DNA from: Deltaproteobacteria bacterium
Lineage (GTDB): Bacteria > Myxococcota_A > UBA796 > CAJQPC01
Length of the DNA: 44,334 nucleotides
Direction: 5' to 3'
Assembly: GCA_016717595.1 (NCBI GenBank)
Contig: JADKFE010000057.1
Coordinates: 1-44,334, forward strand
The position numbers were made by a program, and so were the translations under genes. Below are positions 24,321-32,682 of the stretch, in pieces. Numbering within the stretch: position 1 is the stretch's first letter; each line of letters begins with the position of its first letter. Under the pieces are notes generated by a model, which ran no database searches, had not been told where the DNA came from, and saw only the letters and a program-made list of their open reading frames with translations.

Positions 24321-24815
24321 CTAAGGGGTGGTGATCCCGCCGCCGCCGACCACCCAGTAGGGCGAGGAGGCGAGCTGAACCTTGATCTCGGCGACCTCGC
24401 TGGGGTGCAGCTCGAAGGTCTCGGGCTGGCGGGTCTGGGGGTTGACCTGGGTGGCGAACCAGCGGTCGCCCACCTTGGTCTTGTGCAAGACCAAGCCGCG
24501 AGGGTCTTGGTAGACGATCTCGAGATCCTTCGCGGTGAGGCGCTGGCCGGGCTTGGGCGCCTCGGGAGGAGGCTCGGGCGGCGGCGGCGCGACGGCTTTG
24601 GGGGCGGGCTTTGGCGGCGCGGTGCGCTCCAGCACCTCCTCAATCTCCCACTTCACCTCAAGAACTTGGCCTTTCCCGGCGTTCTCGATGAGCTCCCGGG
24701 CGCCGACGCCCCCAGGCCCCTTGATCAGCTCCACGAGCCGAACCTTGATCTCTTCACGCTCGTCGTCATCAGCGGCCAGTAGGCGCCCGACGAGGGCCTC
24801 GATCTCCTGCTCCAC
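24321..24815 (-). CDS. Protein of unknown function with helical N-terminus, Pro-rich linker and beta C-terminus
   Basis: The 164-residue protein has no signal peptide. Residues 1-65 are charged and helical (EIEALVGRLLAADDDEREEI). About 66-90 is a Pro/Ala/Glu-rich linker. About 91-164 is likely a small beta domain (DLEIVYQDPRGLVLHKTKVGDRWF and EVAEIKVQLASSPYWVV). I do not recognise a family. It begins the minus-strand pair with the TPR lipoprotein and may be its cytoplasmic partner, though co-location is the only evidence. The 120 bases up to the divergent lipoprotein gene at 24936 include a relatively AT-rich patch at about 24838-24880 where promoters for both directions could lie. Confidence 0.7.
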   Translation of the reverse strand: MEQEIEALVGRLLAADDDEREEIKVRLVELIKGPGGVGARELIENAGKGQVLEVKWEIEEVLERTAPPKPAPKAVAPPPPEPPPEAPKPGQRLTAKDLEIVYQDPRGLVLHKTKVGDRWFATQVNPQTRQPETFELHPSEVAEIKVQLASSPYWVVGGGGITTP

Positions 24816-24935
24816 GGCGATCCTCCACGAATGGTCGAAGTTTATCGAAAATGTGCGCCTCGGGGGGCGATTGATTTTTCAGCGGCGGCGAGGGTAGGGG
24901 TCAAAGAGGCAGAACCCCAAGAGAATCCGGAGACG

Positions 24936-25874
24936 ATGATGACCGCCCGAAACCTCCTCGCGCCGCTCGTGTTGATCGCCAGCCTCACCGCCTGCACCGC
25001 CAGCCCGGCGGACCGGCTCGCGGGGGTGCTTCCCGATGAGCGCGTGCTGATCAACATGCCCACCCAGAGCGCCTCCGCCAAGGCGGCGGGCGAAGATGAG
25101 CGGGAGTGGTCCGAGGCCTACCTGTTCACCGCGCAGATCACCGACGACGTGAACGGGCTCATCGGCGGCGTGTTGGGCCTGGCCTCGACGATCGTGGAGT
25201 ACCCGCCGACGACGGTGGGCGAAGACGGCACCGAGGCGGTGTGGGGCCCTTGGGCTGACGCGCTGGACCCTGTGGAGACGAGCCTCTATGTGCGTGAGGA
25301 GGCCGATGGCGGCTACACCTGGGTGTTCTTGCAGCGCCCCCGCGGCGGCGGTGAAGACGCCGATCAGATCGTCATCGGCGGCGAGGTGGACGCGGGCTCC
25401 ACCGACGCGGCCTACTCCGGGCGCTTCGCGGTGAACTTCACCCTCATTCACGAGCTGAACCCCAACGAAGACGCCGAGGGCATGTTCTACAGCGACTACG
25501 TCGTGGATGAGGCGGGGGCCACGGCCACGGCGGCCTTTGAGGGCTTCGGCGACGCCGGCGGCGAGACGGTGGACGCGCTCTACGCCTATGACCAAGAGCA
25601 CAGCGGCCCGGGCCAGATGGACCTCGCCTGGCTCGCGGACATCGACGGCGAAGGCACCGATGAGGCCTGGATCGTGCGCTCCCGCTGGACGCCTGAAGGG
25701 GAGGGCCGCTCTGACGCCGTGCTCACCGGCGGCTCCTTGGGCGGGCTCACGGCGCTGGCGAGCGAGTGCTGGGACACGAGCTTCGCCGAGGTCTGGTACC
25801 AGAACAACGTCGGCGACCCCGAGCGTGGCGACGCGGCGGCCTGCGCCTACGCTGAGGCGTCTTACCCCGAGTGA
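24936..25874 (+). CDS. Lipoprotein of unknown function
   Basis: About 312 residues. The ATG pair at 24936/24939 follows CGGAGA at four to seven bases and starts a lipoprotein signal (LLAPLVLIASLTACTAS), Cys near residue 20. The mature part is acidic and beta-rich (ETSLYVREEADGGYTWVFLQ, GRFAVNFTLIHELNPNEDAEG), with many Asp and Glu, and a single Cys pair near the C-terminus (ECWDTSF, AACAYAE) that may form a disulphide. Acidic periplasmic or surface lipoproteins like this are common in myxobacteria-like genomes but I cannot name a family. It precedes the cNMP-methyltransferase by about 50 bases on the same strand, so it could be the first gene of that operon. Confidence 0.72.
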   Translation: MMTARNLLAPLVLIASLTACTASPADRLAGVLPDERVLINMPTQSASAKAAGEDEREWSEAYLFTAQITDDVNGLIGGVLGLASTIVEYPPTTVGEDGTEAVWGPWADALDPVETSLYVREEADGGYTWVFLQRPRGGGEDADQIVIGGEVDAGSTDAAYSGRFAVNFTLIHELNPNEDAEGMFYSDYVVDEAGATATAAFEGFGDAGGETVDALYAYDQEHSGPGQMDLAWLADIDGEGTDEAWIVRSRWTPEGEGRSDAVLTGGSLGGLTALASECWDTSFAEVWYQNNVGDPERGDAAACAYAEASYPE

Positions 25875-25923
25875 TCTGGGCCTGCGCCGCGCCTGACGGG
25901 TGAGGGCGTTATGACACGGCGGC

Positions 25924-27318
25924 ATGTCGCTGTTCACGCTGCTCACCGCTGAGTCCCGCGAGCGCTTGGAGCGCCTCGCCGAGCGTGTCGTGGTGCCCGC
26001 GAGGGTACGCATCATCCGGCGCGGCGACGCCGGGGGCGACATCTTCCGGGTGGAGCGCGGGAGCGTCGAGGTCGTAGACTCCCGCAGCCGCCCCGAGGTG
26101 ATCCTCGACGTGCTCGGCCCCGGCGCCGTCGTCGGCGAGCTGAGCTTCCTCGCTGGGGAGCCCCGCTCCGCCGATGTGCGCGCCTTTGAGGAGACGATCC
26201 TCTCCCGCTGGCCCGAGGCGACCCTACGCGCCGCCTTGGACGCGGACGCGGGCTTGGCCCGGGACTTCTTCCGGGCGCTGGCGCTGATGCTCGCCGCGCG
26301 CCTGGGCAAAGGGGTGCGCAGCAGCCACACGGCGACGCGGGCGCCCGGCGCCTCCATCGCCGGCCTGAGCGCCCGGCCGGGCCATGAGCTCGCCGAGCTG
26401 TTTAAGGCCGAGCTCCTGGCGTTGGAGGCGCCCCTTCGCCGCGAGGACCGCGCCACCGGGGTGCGGCTGATGGGCGAGGCTTGGGATCGGTTTATGGAGG
26501 CCGCCCGGCAGACCTTCGCCAGCCTCAGCCAGAGCGAGGCCGAGGCCGCGGGTGAAGTTTTGGGCAAAGAGCTTACCCCGTGGTTGGTTCGGGCGCACAC
26601 CGCCGAGCTGACCATCGCCCGTCCCGGCGGTCGGGCGGGGCACCCTGCGCTCCTGCGCCACATCGAGCGGGGGATGCCCCAAGGATCCGACCCCGTCGGC
26701 GTGGCCTTAGACGCCGCCCTGCTCAGCTCCTCCACGGCCTTGGGCCAACGGGAGCGCCAGCGGGCCACGCTCAGCGCCGTCGGCACGCTCTTGCCAGAGG
26801 ACCGCCCCGCGCGGGTGACGGTGCTTCATTGCGGCAGCGGCGGCATCCCCAGCGCCATCGGCCTGATGATGCAGTCGGGCGGCGAGCTGAACTGCGTCGA
26901 CGGAGATCGTGACGTCCTGGAGAAGCTCGACCACGCCACGATCGCCCGCAGCGCCGCGTTGAGCCTTCGCCTGGTGCACGAGGACGTCACCCGCACCATC
27001 TTGGGCCGCACCAACCTTCACCTCTCTCCTCAGGATCTTGTCGTGGTGAGCGGTGTCTTGGAGTATGTGCCCGACCTCGCGCTGACCTCGCTCACCCGGG
27101 TGGCGCTGGGCATGTTGGCGCCGGGGGGCACGGTGATCCTCGATCTTCTGCGCCCTTCGTCGGATCGATTCTTCTTTGATCATGTGCTCGGCTGGCGCAC
27201 CGTGCGGCGCACAAAGGAGGCCGCGGCGGCGCTCCTCACCGGGCTTGGGCTGCGTGATCTCATGGCGGCGCCGTGTAAAGGCGCGGCGATCGTGCTCACG
27301 GGGAGATCCGCAGCCTGA
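25924..27318 (+). CDS. Cyclic-nucleotide-binding domain fused to SAM methyltransferase
   Basis: The 464-residue protein joins two modules. Residues about 5-120 form a cNMP-binding (CAP_ED) fold: RRGDAGGDIFRVERGSVEVV, then GAVVGELSFLAGEPRSADVRA, which contains the phosphate-binding-cassette pattern (GE.SFL.....SA). The helical middle (about 140-285) is unassigned. Residues about 295-460 look like a class I methyltransferase: VTVLHCGSGG (motif I, SAM binding), LNCVDGD, LVVVSGVLEYVPD and LAPGGTVILDLLRPSS. The general layout recalls the family annotated as 3-hydroxypalmitate methyl ester (extracellular factor, PhcB-like) biosynthesis, some members of which carry an N-terminal cNMP domain; that link is from memory and tentative. 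A ligand-controlled methyltransferase is a reasonable inference. It is followed by the lipoprotein at 27359 after 40 bases. Confidence 0.8.
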   Translation: MSLFTLLTAESRERLERLAERVVVPARVRIIRRGDAGGDIFRVERGSVEVVDSRSRPEVILDVLGPGAVVGELSFLAGEPRSADVRAFEETILSRWPEATLRAALDADAGLARDFFRALALMLAARLGKGVRSSHTATRAPGASIAGLSARPGHELAELFKAELLALEAPLRREDRATGVRLMGEAWDRFMEAARQTFASLSQSEAEAAGEVLGKELTPWLVRAHTAELTIARPGGRAGHPALLRHIERGMPQGSDPVGVALDAALLSSSTALGQRERQRATLSAVGTLLPEDRPARVTVLHCGSGGIPSAIGLMMQSGGELNCVDGDRDVLEKLDHATIARSAALSLRLVHEDVTRTILGRTNLHLSPQDLVVVSGVLEYVPDLALTSLTRVALGMLAPGGTVILDLLRPSSDRFFFDHVLGWRTVRRTKEAAAALLTGLGLRDLMAAPCKGAAIVLTGRSAA

Positions 27319-27358
27319 TAGATTCTCACCTAGCCCGACTTGGACGGAGCCAAACCTC

Positions 27359-28198
27359 ATGCGACTGACCCTGCAGCTCGTGCTCCTCGCCGCTCTCACC
27401 GCCTGCGACGCGCCTCCGCCCGAGGCCCCGCCCGCGCCGACGCCCCCGCCGGTCGTCGAGGAGAAGGCCCCGGTTGGGCCGCTCAGCGTCGGGGAGCTCG
27501 CCGCCGCCGAGCCCGTGGCCTTGGTGCCGAGCCCCTTAGAGATGCAGGCGGCGCTCAAACGCTCGGGCCTGCTCGGCCCCCAGGGGCTGCTGGTGAAACC
27601 TCGGCCGCTCAAGGCCGCCGGGGAAGACCACGACCGGCTCGCGGTTCGCACCGGCGTGGCCCTCGCAGACCTCCTCCTCATCGTCCAGACCGCCCAGACC
27701 CCGGAGCTCGTGGGGTTGCTCAAGGAGATCCGCGCGGGGCTCGTCGCGCTCGGCGCGAAGGACGACGCCTTGAGCGCCTTGGACGAGCTGACCGCCCAAG
27801 TTCAGAACGAGGCGCTCACCCGGGACTCCTTGGTGCAAGAGCTCGACGCGCTCTCCGGCGGCACCTTGCCCGAGCTTGAGGCCCAGCTTGGCCCCCGCGC
27901 CGTGCCGCTGATCCGCGCCGGGTCGTGGTTAGAGGGCGCGAACCTCGTCTCATCGTCGATCATCGCTGGCGGCAACTACGACACGGCGACGGATCTCCTC
28001 CGCCACCCCGGCGTCGTCGCCTGGTTCCAGCGCTATGTCGAAGAGACCCCGGCTGGCCGCCCCGACCAAGAGCAGCTCGTGCCGATCCTGCGCGAGTCCC
28101 TCAAGTCCCTCGCGACGGCCACCGCCGCCGAGCGTCTCGGCGAGGCCGAGGTCCGCCAGATTCACCAGAGCACCGCCGCTGTGCTCGATCTTTTGTGA
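27359..28198 (+). CDS. Helical lipoprotein of unknown function
   Basis: About 279 residues. The ATG at 27359, with GGAG about nine bases upstream, starts a lipoprotein signal (LVLLAALTACDAPPPE). A Pro-rich tether (APPAPTPPPVVEEKAP) leads to a mostly helical domain with leucine-rich amphipathic segments (ELVGLLKEIRAGLVALG, LEAQLGPRAVPLIRAGSWLEG). There is no family I recognise. Its stop is 11 bases before the start of the secreted PPC-like protein, whose gene in turn overlaps the ABC exporter, so the three are surely one transcript. A role as periplasmic partner of the exporter is an inference from this context. Confidence 0.75.
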   Translation: MRLTLQLVLLAALTACDAPPPEAPPAPTPPPVVEEKAPVGPLSVGELAAAEPVALVPSPLEMQAALKRSGLLGPQGLLVKPRPLKAAGEDHDRLAVRTGVALADLLLIVQTAQTPELVGLLKEIRAGLVALGAKDDALSALDELTAQVQNEALTRDSLVQELDALSGGTLPELEAQLGPRAVPLIRAGSWLEGANLVSSSIIAGGNYDTATDLLRHPGVVAWFQRYVEETPAGRPDQEQLVPILRESLKSLATATAAERLGEAEVRQIHQSTAAVLDLL

Positions 28199-28209
28199 GC
28201 GAGGGCCCC

Positions 28210-28656
28210 GTGATCAATCTCTTCTTGCGCCTGTCGCTCCTCGTCGCGCTGTTCAGCGTCGCCGCGCTCGTTCGCCCGGTCTCCGCGGGCGAGGCCGATG
28301 ACTGCCTCCGCAACAAGATGCTGGAGGGGTACGCCCAGGGCTGGTCCGTGCGCACCTCCACCTCGGCCTCGCTCAAAGAGGGCGAGTCGCGGGTGTACTC
28401 GGTGACGCTCTACAAAGGCGCCGAGTACCAGATCTTCGCCTGCGCCGACGCCCAGGCCGTAGACGTGCGTCTGGTGCTGCATGACGCCGACGGTCAGGTG
28501 CTCCTGAACGAAGACGCCGTCGATCGCCAGCCGGTCTTGACCTACACCGCGCCGGCCACGGCCACCTACTACGTCGCCGTACACGCCGCAGACACCGTCT
28601 CAGACGAGGCCAAGGCCGCGATCGGCATGGCGGTGACCTGGCGCCAGTCGCCGTGA
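28210..28656 (+). CDS. Secreted PPC-like beta-sandwich protein
   Basis: The 148-residue protein has a signal peptide (VINLFLRLSLLVALFSVAALVRPVSAG) from the GTG at 28210, preceded by GAGGG at four bases. The mature part (SRVYSVTLYKGAEYQIFACAD, VDVRLVLHDADGQVL, TYTAPATATYYVAVHAAD) matches the bacterial pre-peptidase C-terminal (PPC) beta-sandwich pattern, often found appended to secreted proteases but here alone. Its stop overlaps the start of the exporter gene as GTGA, indicating translational coupling. It may be exported or act as a periplasmic accessory; no catalytic motif is visible. Confidence 0.75.
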   Translation: MINLFLRLSLLVALFSVAALVRPVSAGEADDCLRNKMLEGYAQGWSVRTSTSASLKEGESRVYSVTLYKGAEYQIFACADAQAVDVRLVLHDADGQVLLNEDAVDRQPVLTYTAPATATYYVAVHAADTVSDEAKAAIGMAVTWRQSP

Positions 28657-31217
28657 AGCTTGGGGTGACCGGGGTGCCGCGCACCGCAGAGCTGCGGGGG
28701 GCGCTCCGGGAGGCCCTAGAGACCCAAGGCCAAACGCCCAGCACCAGCGCCGATCTCGCCGCGGACATGCTCCAGGTGGCGCTGCGTGGGCTCGGCCGCG
28801 CGGTGGTGCTGGAGAGCCCGCAGCTCGCCGAGCAGCTCACGCGCGCCTCGGGCCTCTCTGACGCGCCGCTCCAGACGCTGTTGGAGCTGGCGCGCTCGCC
28901 GCGGTTTGGGCAGTCCTTGTCCAAAGAGGAGCTGCGGGTGTTCGGCGAACGATTCGGGGAGCTCGCCTTAGAGCAGCTCTCTGAGCTTCAGGCCGAGCAG
29001 CTCGACCCCGCGGGCTTCGCCGAGCTGTGGGGCCCCAAGGCGTCGGTCGCCCTGCTCGACCTGCTCTTCGCCCTGGCGGCGACGCCGCGGGGCATTCGTT
29101 CGCCCCAGGCCCGGGCCCTGGATGAGCTGGCCGAGGCGCTCAACCTCGACGGCATGGTGGGGGCCTCGCTGTTCGCCGTTCACGACGCCCGCCACGCCGC
29201 CGGGGCGCTCTCTTGGCGCCTTAGCGGAGAGCGCGTCACCTTGGGCAGCGGGCCGGGCAACGAGATCGTGCTGCCCGACCCCCAGGTGGGCCGCCAACAC
29301 TGCGTGCTGCAGAAGGGCGCTGATGGCTGGCGGGTGACGGATCTCGGCAGCGGGCGCCCGCTGTTGGTCGACGGTCACCACGTCAGCTCGGCGCCGGTCT
29401 CGCCGGAGAGCCAGATTCGGGTGGGGCCCTGGCGGCTCACGGTCAACGAAGACAAGCTGTGGGCCCGGGCGGAGCGCAGCTTTGAGGCGCTCTCCGTGCG
29501 TGGGCTTGGCCGCAGCATCGGCCGCCGGGAGATCTTGAGCGGGGTCGACTTCACGGTGTTCGCCGGGGAGCTGATCGCCATGGTCGGCCCGTCGGGGGCG
29601 GGCAAGACGACGCTCATCAGCGCGCTCTCTGGCGTGGCCCGGCACGACCGCGGCGAGGTGCGCCTGGGCGGGCGCGACTTTCACCAGCTCCTCGCCGCGG
29701 ATCCTTCGCTGGTCGGCTTCGTGCCCCAAGACGACCTCATCCACCCCGAGCTGAGCGTCGAGGAGTCCCTTCACTACGCGGGTCGGCTGCGGCACGCCCG
29801 GGCCCTGGGCGACGCGCCGCTGCAGGGCGAGGTGGACCGGGTGATCGCCGAGCTTGGCCTCTCGGACATCCGCCGCGCGCGCATCGGTGACGCCCTCCAC
29901 CGAGGCATCTCCGGCGGCCAACGCAAACGGGTGAACCTCGGCCAAGAGCTGATGAGCCGCAGCACCCGCGTGCTCTTTCTAGACGAGCCCACCTCAGGCC
30001 TCGACCCGCGCTCGGCCCAAGACATCGTGCGCCAGGTGCGCTTGCTCGCAGACAGCGGGCGCATCGTCTTCCTCGTCACCCACGACCTCAGCCCCGTGGT
30101 GATGTCCCAGGTGGACCACCTGCTGTTGATGGTGCCCGGGGGTCAGGTGGCCTGGTTTGGGCCGCCCCGGCGGGCCTGCAAGTACTTTGAGGTCGAGACG
30201 CCGGACCTCATCTTCGATCGCCTTGAGGAGCGCGGCCCCGAGGAGTGGGCCCGCGCTTGGCGAGAGAGCGCAGAGCACACTCAGTTTGTGACCGCCCGCG
30301 GCGCGCTCTTGGGCCTGCCGTCGTTCACGGCGAGTCGGGCGGGGCAGGGTGGGCTCGGTGGGCGCCCCGACCCCGGCGCCGCCCCGCGACCGGTCCCGGG
30401 CTCGATGGATCAGCTCCGGGCGCTCACCGCACGATACGCGAGGGTGAAGCTGCGGGATCGGGACGGCCTCATCGTGCTCGCCGCGCAGCCGGTGATGCTC
30501 GCCGCGTTCATCTACCTGGTGTTCCCCGCGGCCACGGCGGGGGCGATCTTTATGGTGTCGTTGAGCTGCTTGTGGTTCGGCATGTCGTTGGCGGTGCGGG
30601 AGCTCATCGCCGATCGGGGCATCCACGAGCGTGAGCGCCGCGTAGGTGTGGGGCTCATCCCGTACCTCGGCGCGAAGCTCGGCGTCTTGGGCGCCCTGAA
30701 CATCGCCCAGTGTGGTGTGTTCACGGCCATCGTGTTTGTGCTCATGGGCCTCGGCGGCTACGGCTTCGACCTCGCGCCCCTCATCGCCGTTCAGGTGCTC
30801 ACGGGCTTCGTCGGCGTGTGTCTGGGCCTCGCGGTCTCGGCTTGGCTCGACAGCTCTGAGGGCGCCGTGGGCTCGCTGCCGCTGCTGCTCATCCCCAACA
30901 TCTGCTTCTCAAGCGTGCTGGTCTCGATCCGCGACATGAGCTTCGCCGCCGAGGTGCTCACCTGGGTGACCCCGGCGCGGTACGCGTTTGACCTCTCGCT
31001 CAAGATGGGGGAGCAGCTCAGCGAGGCCGGGCGTGTGCCGGGGCGCTGGGAGCTGCGCAGCATGACCGGGCCGCTCTATGAGCTGGGCCTCAAGCCCGCG
31101 GACGTCGCCGACATGGGCATGAGCCCCATGGAGCTGGTCGCCGCGCTGTTCGCGCTCTCGGCGGCGCTGCTCGCCGTCGCCGTCGCTGGGGCCACCCGCA
31201 GCCGTGAGCGGCGGTAA
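28653..31217 (+). CDS. TerB-like/FHA/ABC-ATPase/ABC-2 permease fusion
   Basis: The 854-residue protein has four parts. About 30-175 is helical and TerB-like (ALDELAEALNLDG). About 180-275 is an FHA domain (GERVTLGSGPGNEIVLPD, VGRQHCVLQ), in which the Ser of the usual SxxH-type pThr pocket is Gly while Arg and His are kept. About 285-515 is an ABC ATPase: Walker A GPSGAGKTT near 311, signature ISGGQRKRV near 418, Walker B VLFLDEPTSGLD near 440, H-loop VTHD. About 590-850 is a six-helix ABC-2 permease. This resembles ABCG-type half-transporters and FHA-ABC exporters of myxobacteria and cyanobacteria. A dimer should export a lipid, polymer or small molecule. The GTG start at 28653 overlaps the upstream gene (GTGA). 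Confidence 0.92.
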   Translation: MKLGVTGVPRTAELRGALREALETQGQTPSTSADLAADMLQVALRGLGRAVVLESPQLAEQLTRASGLSDAPLQTLLELARSPRFGQSLSKEELRVFGERFGELALEQLSELQAEQLDPAGFAELWGPKASVALLDLLFALAATPRGIRSPQARALDELAEALNLDGMVGASLFAVHDARHAAGALSWRLSGERVTLGSGPGNEIVLPDPQVGRQHCVLQKGADGWRVTDLGSGRPLLVDGHHVSSAPVSPESQIRVGPWRLTVNEDKLWARAERSFEALSVRGLGRSIGRREILSGVDFTVFAGELIAMVGPSGAGKTTLISALSGVARHDRGEVRLGGRDFHQLLAADPSLVGFVPQDDLIHPELSVEESLHYAGRLRHARALGDAPLQGEVDRVIAELGLSDIRRARIGDALHRGISGGQRKRVNLGQELMSRSTRVLFLDEPTSGLDPRSAQDIVRQVRLLADSGRIVFLVTHDLSPVVMSQVDHLLLMVPGGQVAWFGPPRRACKYFEVETPDLIFDRLEERGPEEWARAWRESAEHTQFVTARGALLGLPSFTASRAGQGGLGGRPDPGAAPRPVPGSMDQLRALTARYARVKLRDRDGLIVLAAQPVMLAAFIYLVFPAATAGAIFMVSLSCLWFGMSLAVRELIADRGIHERERRVGVGLIPYLGAKLGVLGALNIAQCGVFTAIVFVLMGLGGYGFDLAPLIAVQVLTGFVGVCLGLAVSAWLDSSEGAVGSLPLLLIPNICFSSVLVSIRDMSFAAEVLTWVTPARYAFDLSLKMGEQLSEAGRVPGRWELRSMTGPLYELGLKPADVADMGMSPMELVAALFALSAALLAVAVAGATRSRERR

Positions 31218-31237
31218 AAGACGCCCGCCACAGGGGC

Positions 31238-32597
31238 TTAGGGCAGCTCGGTGACCCAGCGCGCGCGGCCGATGCCCGCGCCAGCCTCGGTCTCAAGCGT
31301 CCACACGACCTCTTTTGCGTCGTTCACCTCGGCGATCTGGCCGAAGGGGCTCCAGGCGATGAGGATGTTGCCGCTGGGCGTGGGGTGCGCGTCGCCCAAG
31401 GCGACGGCGAAGCCGTTGTTGGGGTGGTTGTACTCCCAGGTCTGGGTCATCTCCCGGCGCTCCTCGTCGTAGGTGTAGCGCGCGATCCGGGAGACCTGCG
31501 GCTCGTGGTGCATGCCGTTGTCGAACATGAGCAGCTCGCCGTCACGCATCCATGAGGAGTGGGGGTGAGACCAGGGTTTTCCGCCCATCACCATGCGGTA
31601 ATCGACGTAAGGGTTCACCTCGTCGATGAGCGCGCCGTCAGACGCCGAGATCACGTACACCGAGTCCAAGAAGTGGGAGACCGCGAAAAAACGGTCGGTC
31701 TGGGCGTCGTAGGTGAGGCTGTTGAGGTGGCTCCAGTCGAGCGCCGTCTTGTCTTGCCAAGAGATGGGGGACTGCTGGTGTTGGCAGGTGGCGGACGGGG
31801 TGTGGTAATCGAACAGGGAGAAGATCGGCTCGGCGTCTTGTTGGGCCTCGCCGCCTTGTTCGGTCACCTGGATGGCGTCGCCGATCACCGGGCGCTGCTC
31901 GCCGTCGATCTCCATCGTGATCGTCTCGTCCTGAATCCAGGCGACGCGGCCATCGGCCAGCTCGACGAAGTCATGGTGACCCGAGGGGAGCTTGGTGCGC
32001 TCGATGAGCACGCCGTCCCAGCCCACCCGCAGGAGCTTGGTGCCGGTGACGTTGTCGAAGGCGTCCTGCAAGCAGCACCAGGAGCGCCTCGCCGTCGAGG
32101 CTCACCTGAACGGAGCTGGTGATCTCTTGGTAGGCCAGGGGCATGTACCAGGCGATCTCACCTTCGGCGTTGGTGAGGATCACCCAGCCCGAGTCCAGCG
32201 AGAGGATCGCCGTGAGCAGCAGGCCCTCGTCGCCGGGGGTGCCCTCGGCGTACAGCCGCGGCAGGCCAGAGGGGGCCACGGGCACGTCGAGGGAGACCAC
32301 GGCGCTTGTCTCTTCGTCGCCGCCGTCGGGCGCGGTGACGAGCTGAACAAACACCGTGCGGCCAGAGGCCGGGCCGACGACGAGGTGCTCCATCGCCCCG
32401 GGGGACATCGTGCGGTGGGCGGTCTCGTGGATGAGGGCGTCTTCGCTGTAGCCCCAGCGCACCCAAGACTCGCCGGAGGAGTCCGCCTCGTACCGCGCCT
32501 CCAGCACGTTGGGGATCGTCTCGCCGAGCTGAACATCGACGGCCCGAAGGGCGCCATCGGGGCTCTGACAGCCAAGCAGCGCTGCGAAGAAGAGCAT
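31238..32597 (-). CDS. Arylsulfotransferase-like lipoprotein A, frameshifted
   Basis: The ATG at 32595-32597 (GGGAG five bases upstream) starts a lipoprotein signal (MLFFAALLGC). After about 175 codons the frame breaks at 32070-32071: removing one base of an AA pair joins QVSLDGEALLVLL to QDAFDNVTGTKLL, as the neighbouring paralogue requires. The C-terminal part matches ASST-type arylsulfotransferases, beta-propellers that move sulphate between phenols: GHHDFVEL, DWSHLNSL, and HPHSSWM carry the His residues expected in the active site. The Arg of the family's 'SSR' segment appears as His (VSHFLDSV). The N-terminal 130 residues are a beta domain (fibronectin-like) as in many ASSTs. The periplasmic or outer surface is the likely location. 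Spacing to the second copy (stop at 32683) is 85 bases. Confidence 0.85.
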
Positions 32598-32682
32598 CAC
32601 GACTCCCAGGTGAGCACTCAGTGTAGCGGTGGGCGAGGGTGGGTTGGGTGCCGAGGGTGTCAAGACCTTCGCGGCCCCTCGA

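Noticed and set aside
24879..26786. Minus-strand open frame of 635 codons
   Set aside because: Overlaps two well-supported plus-strand genes; composition is Arg/Ala/Ser-rich with no motif.
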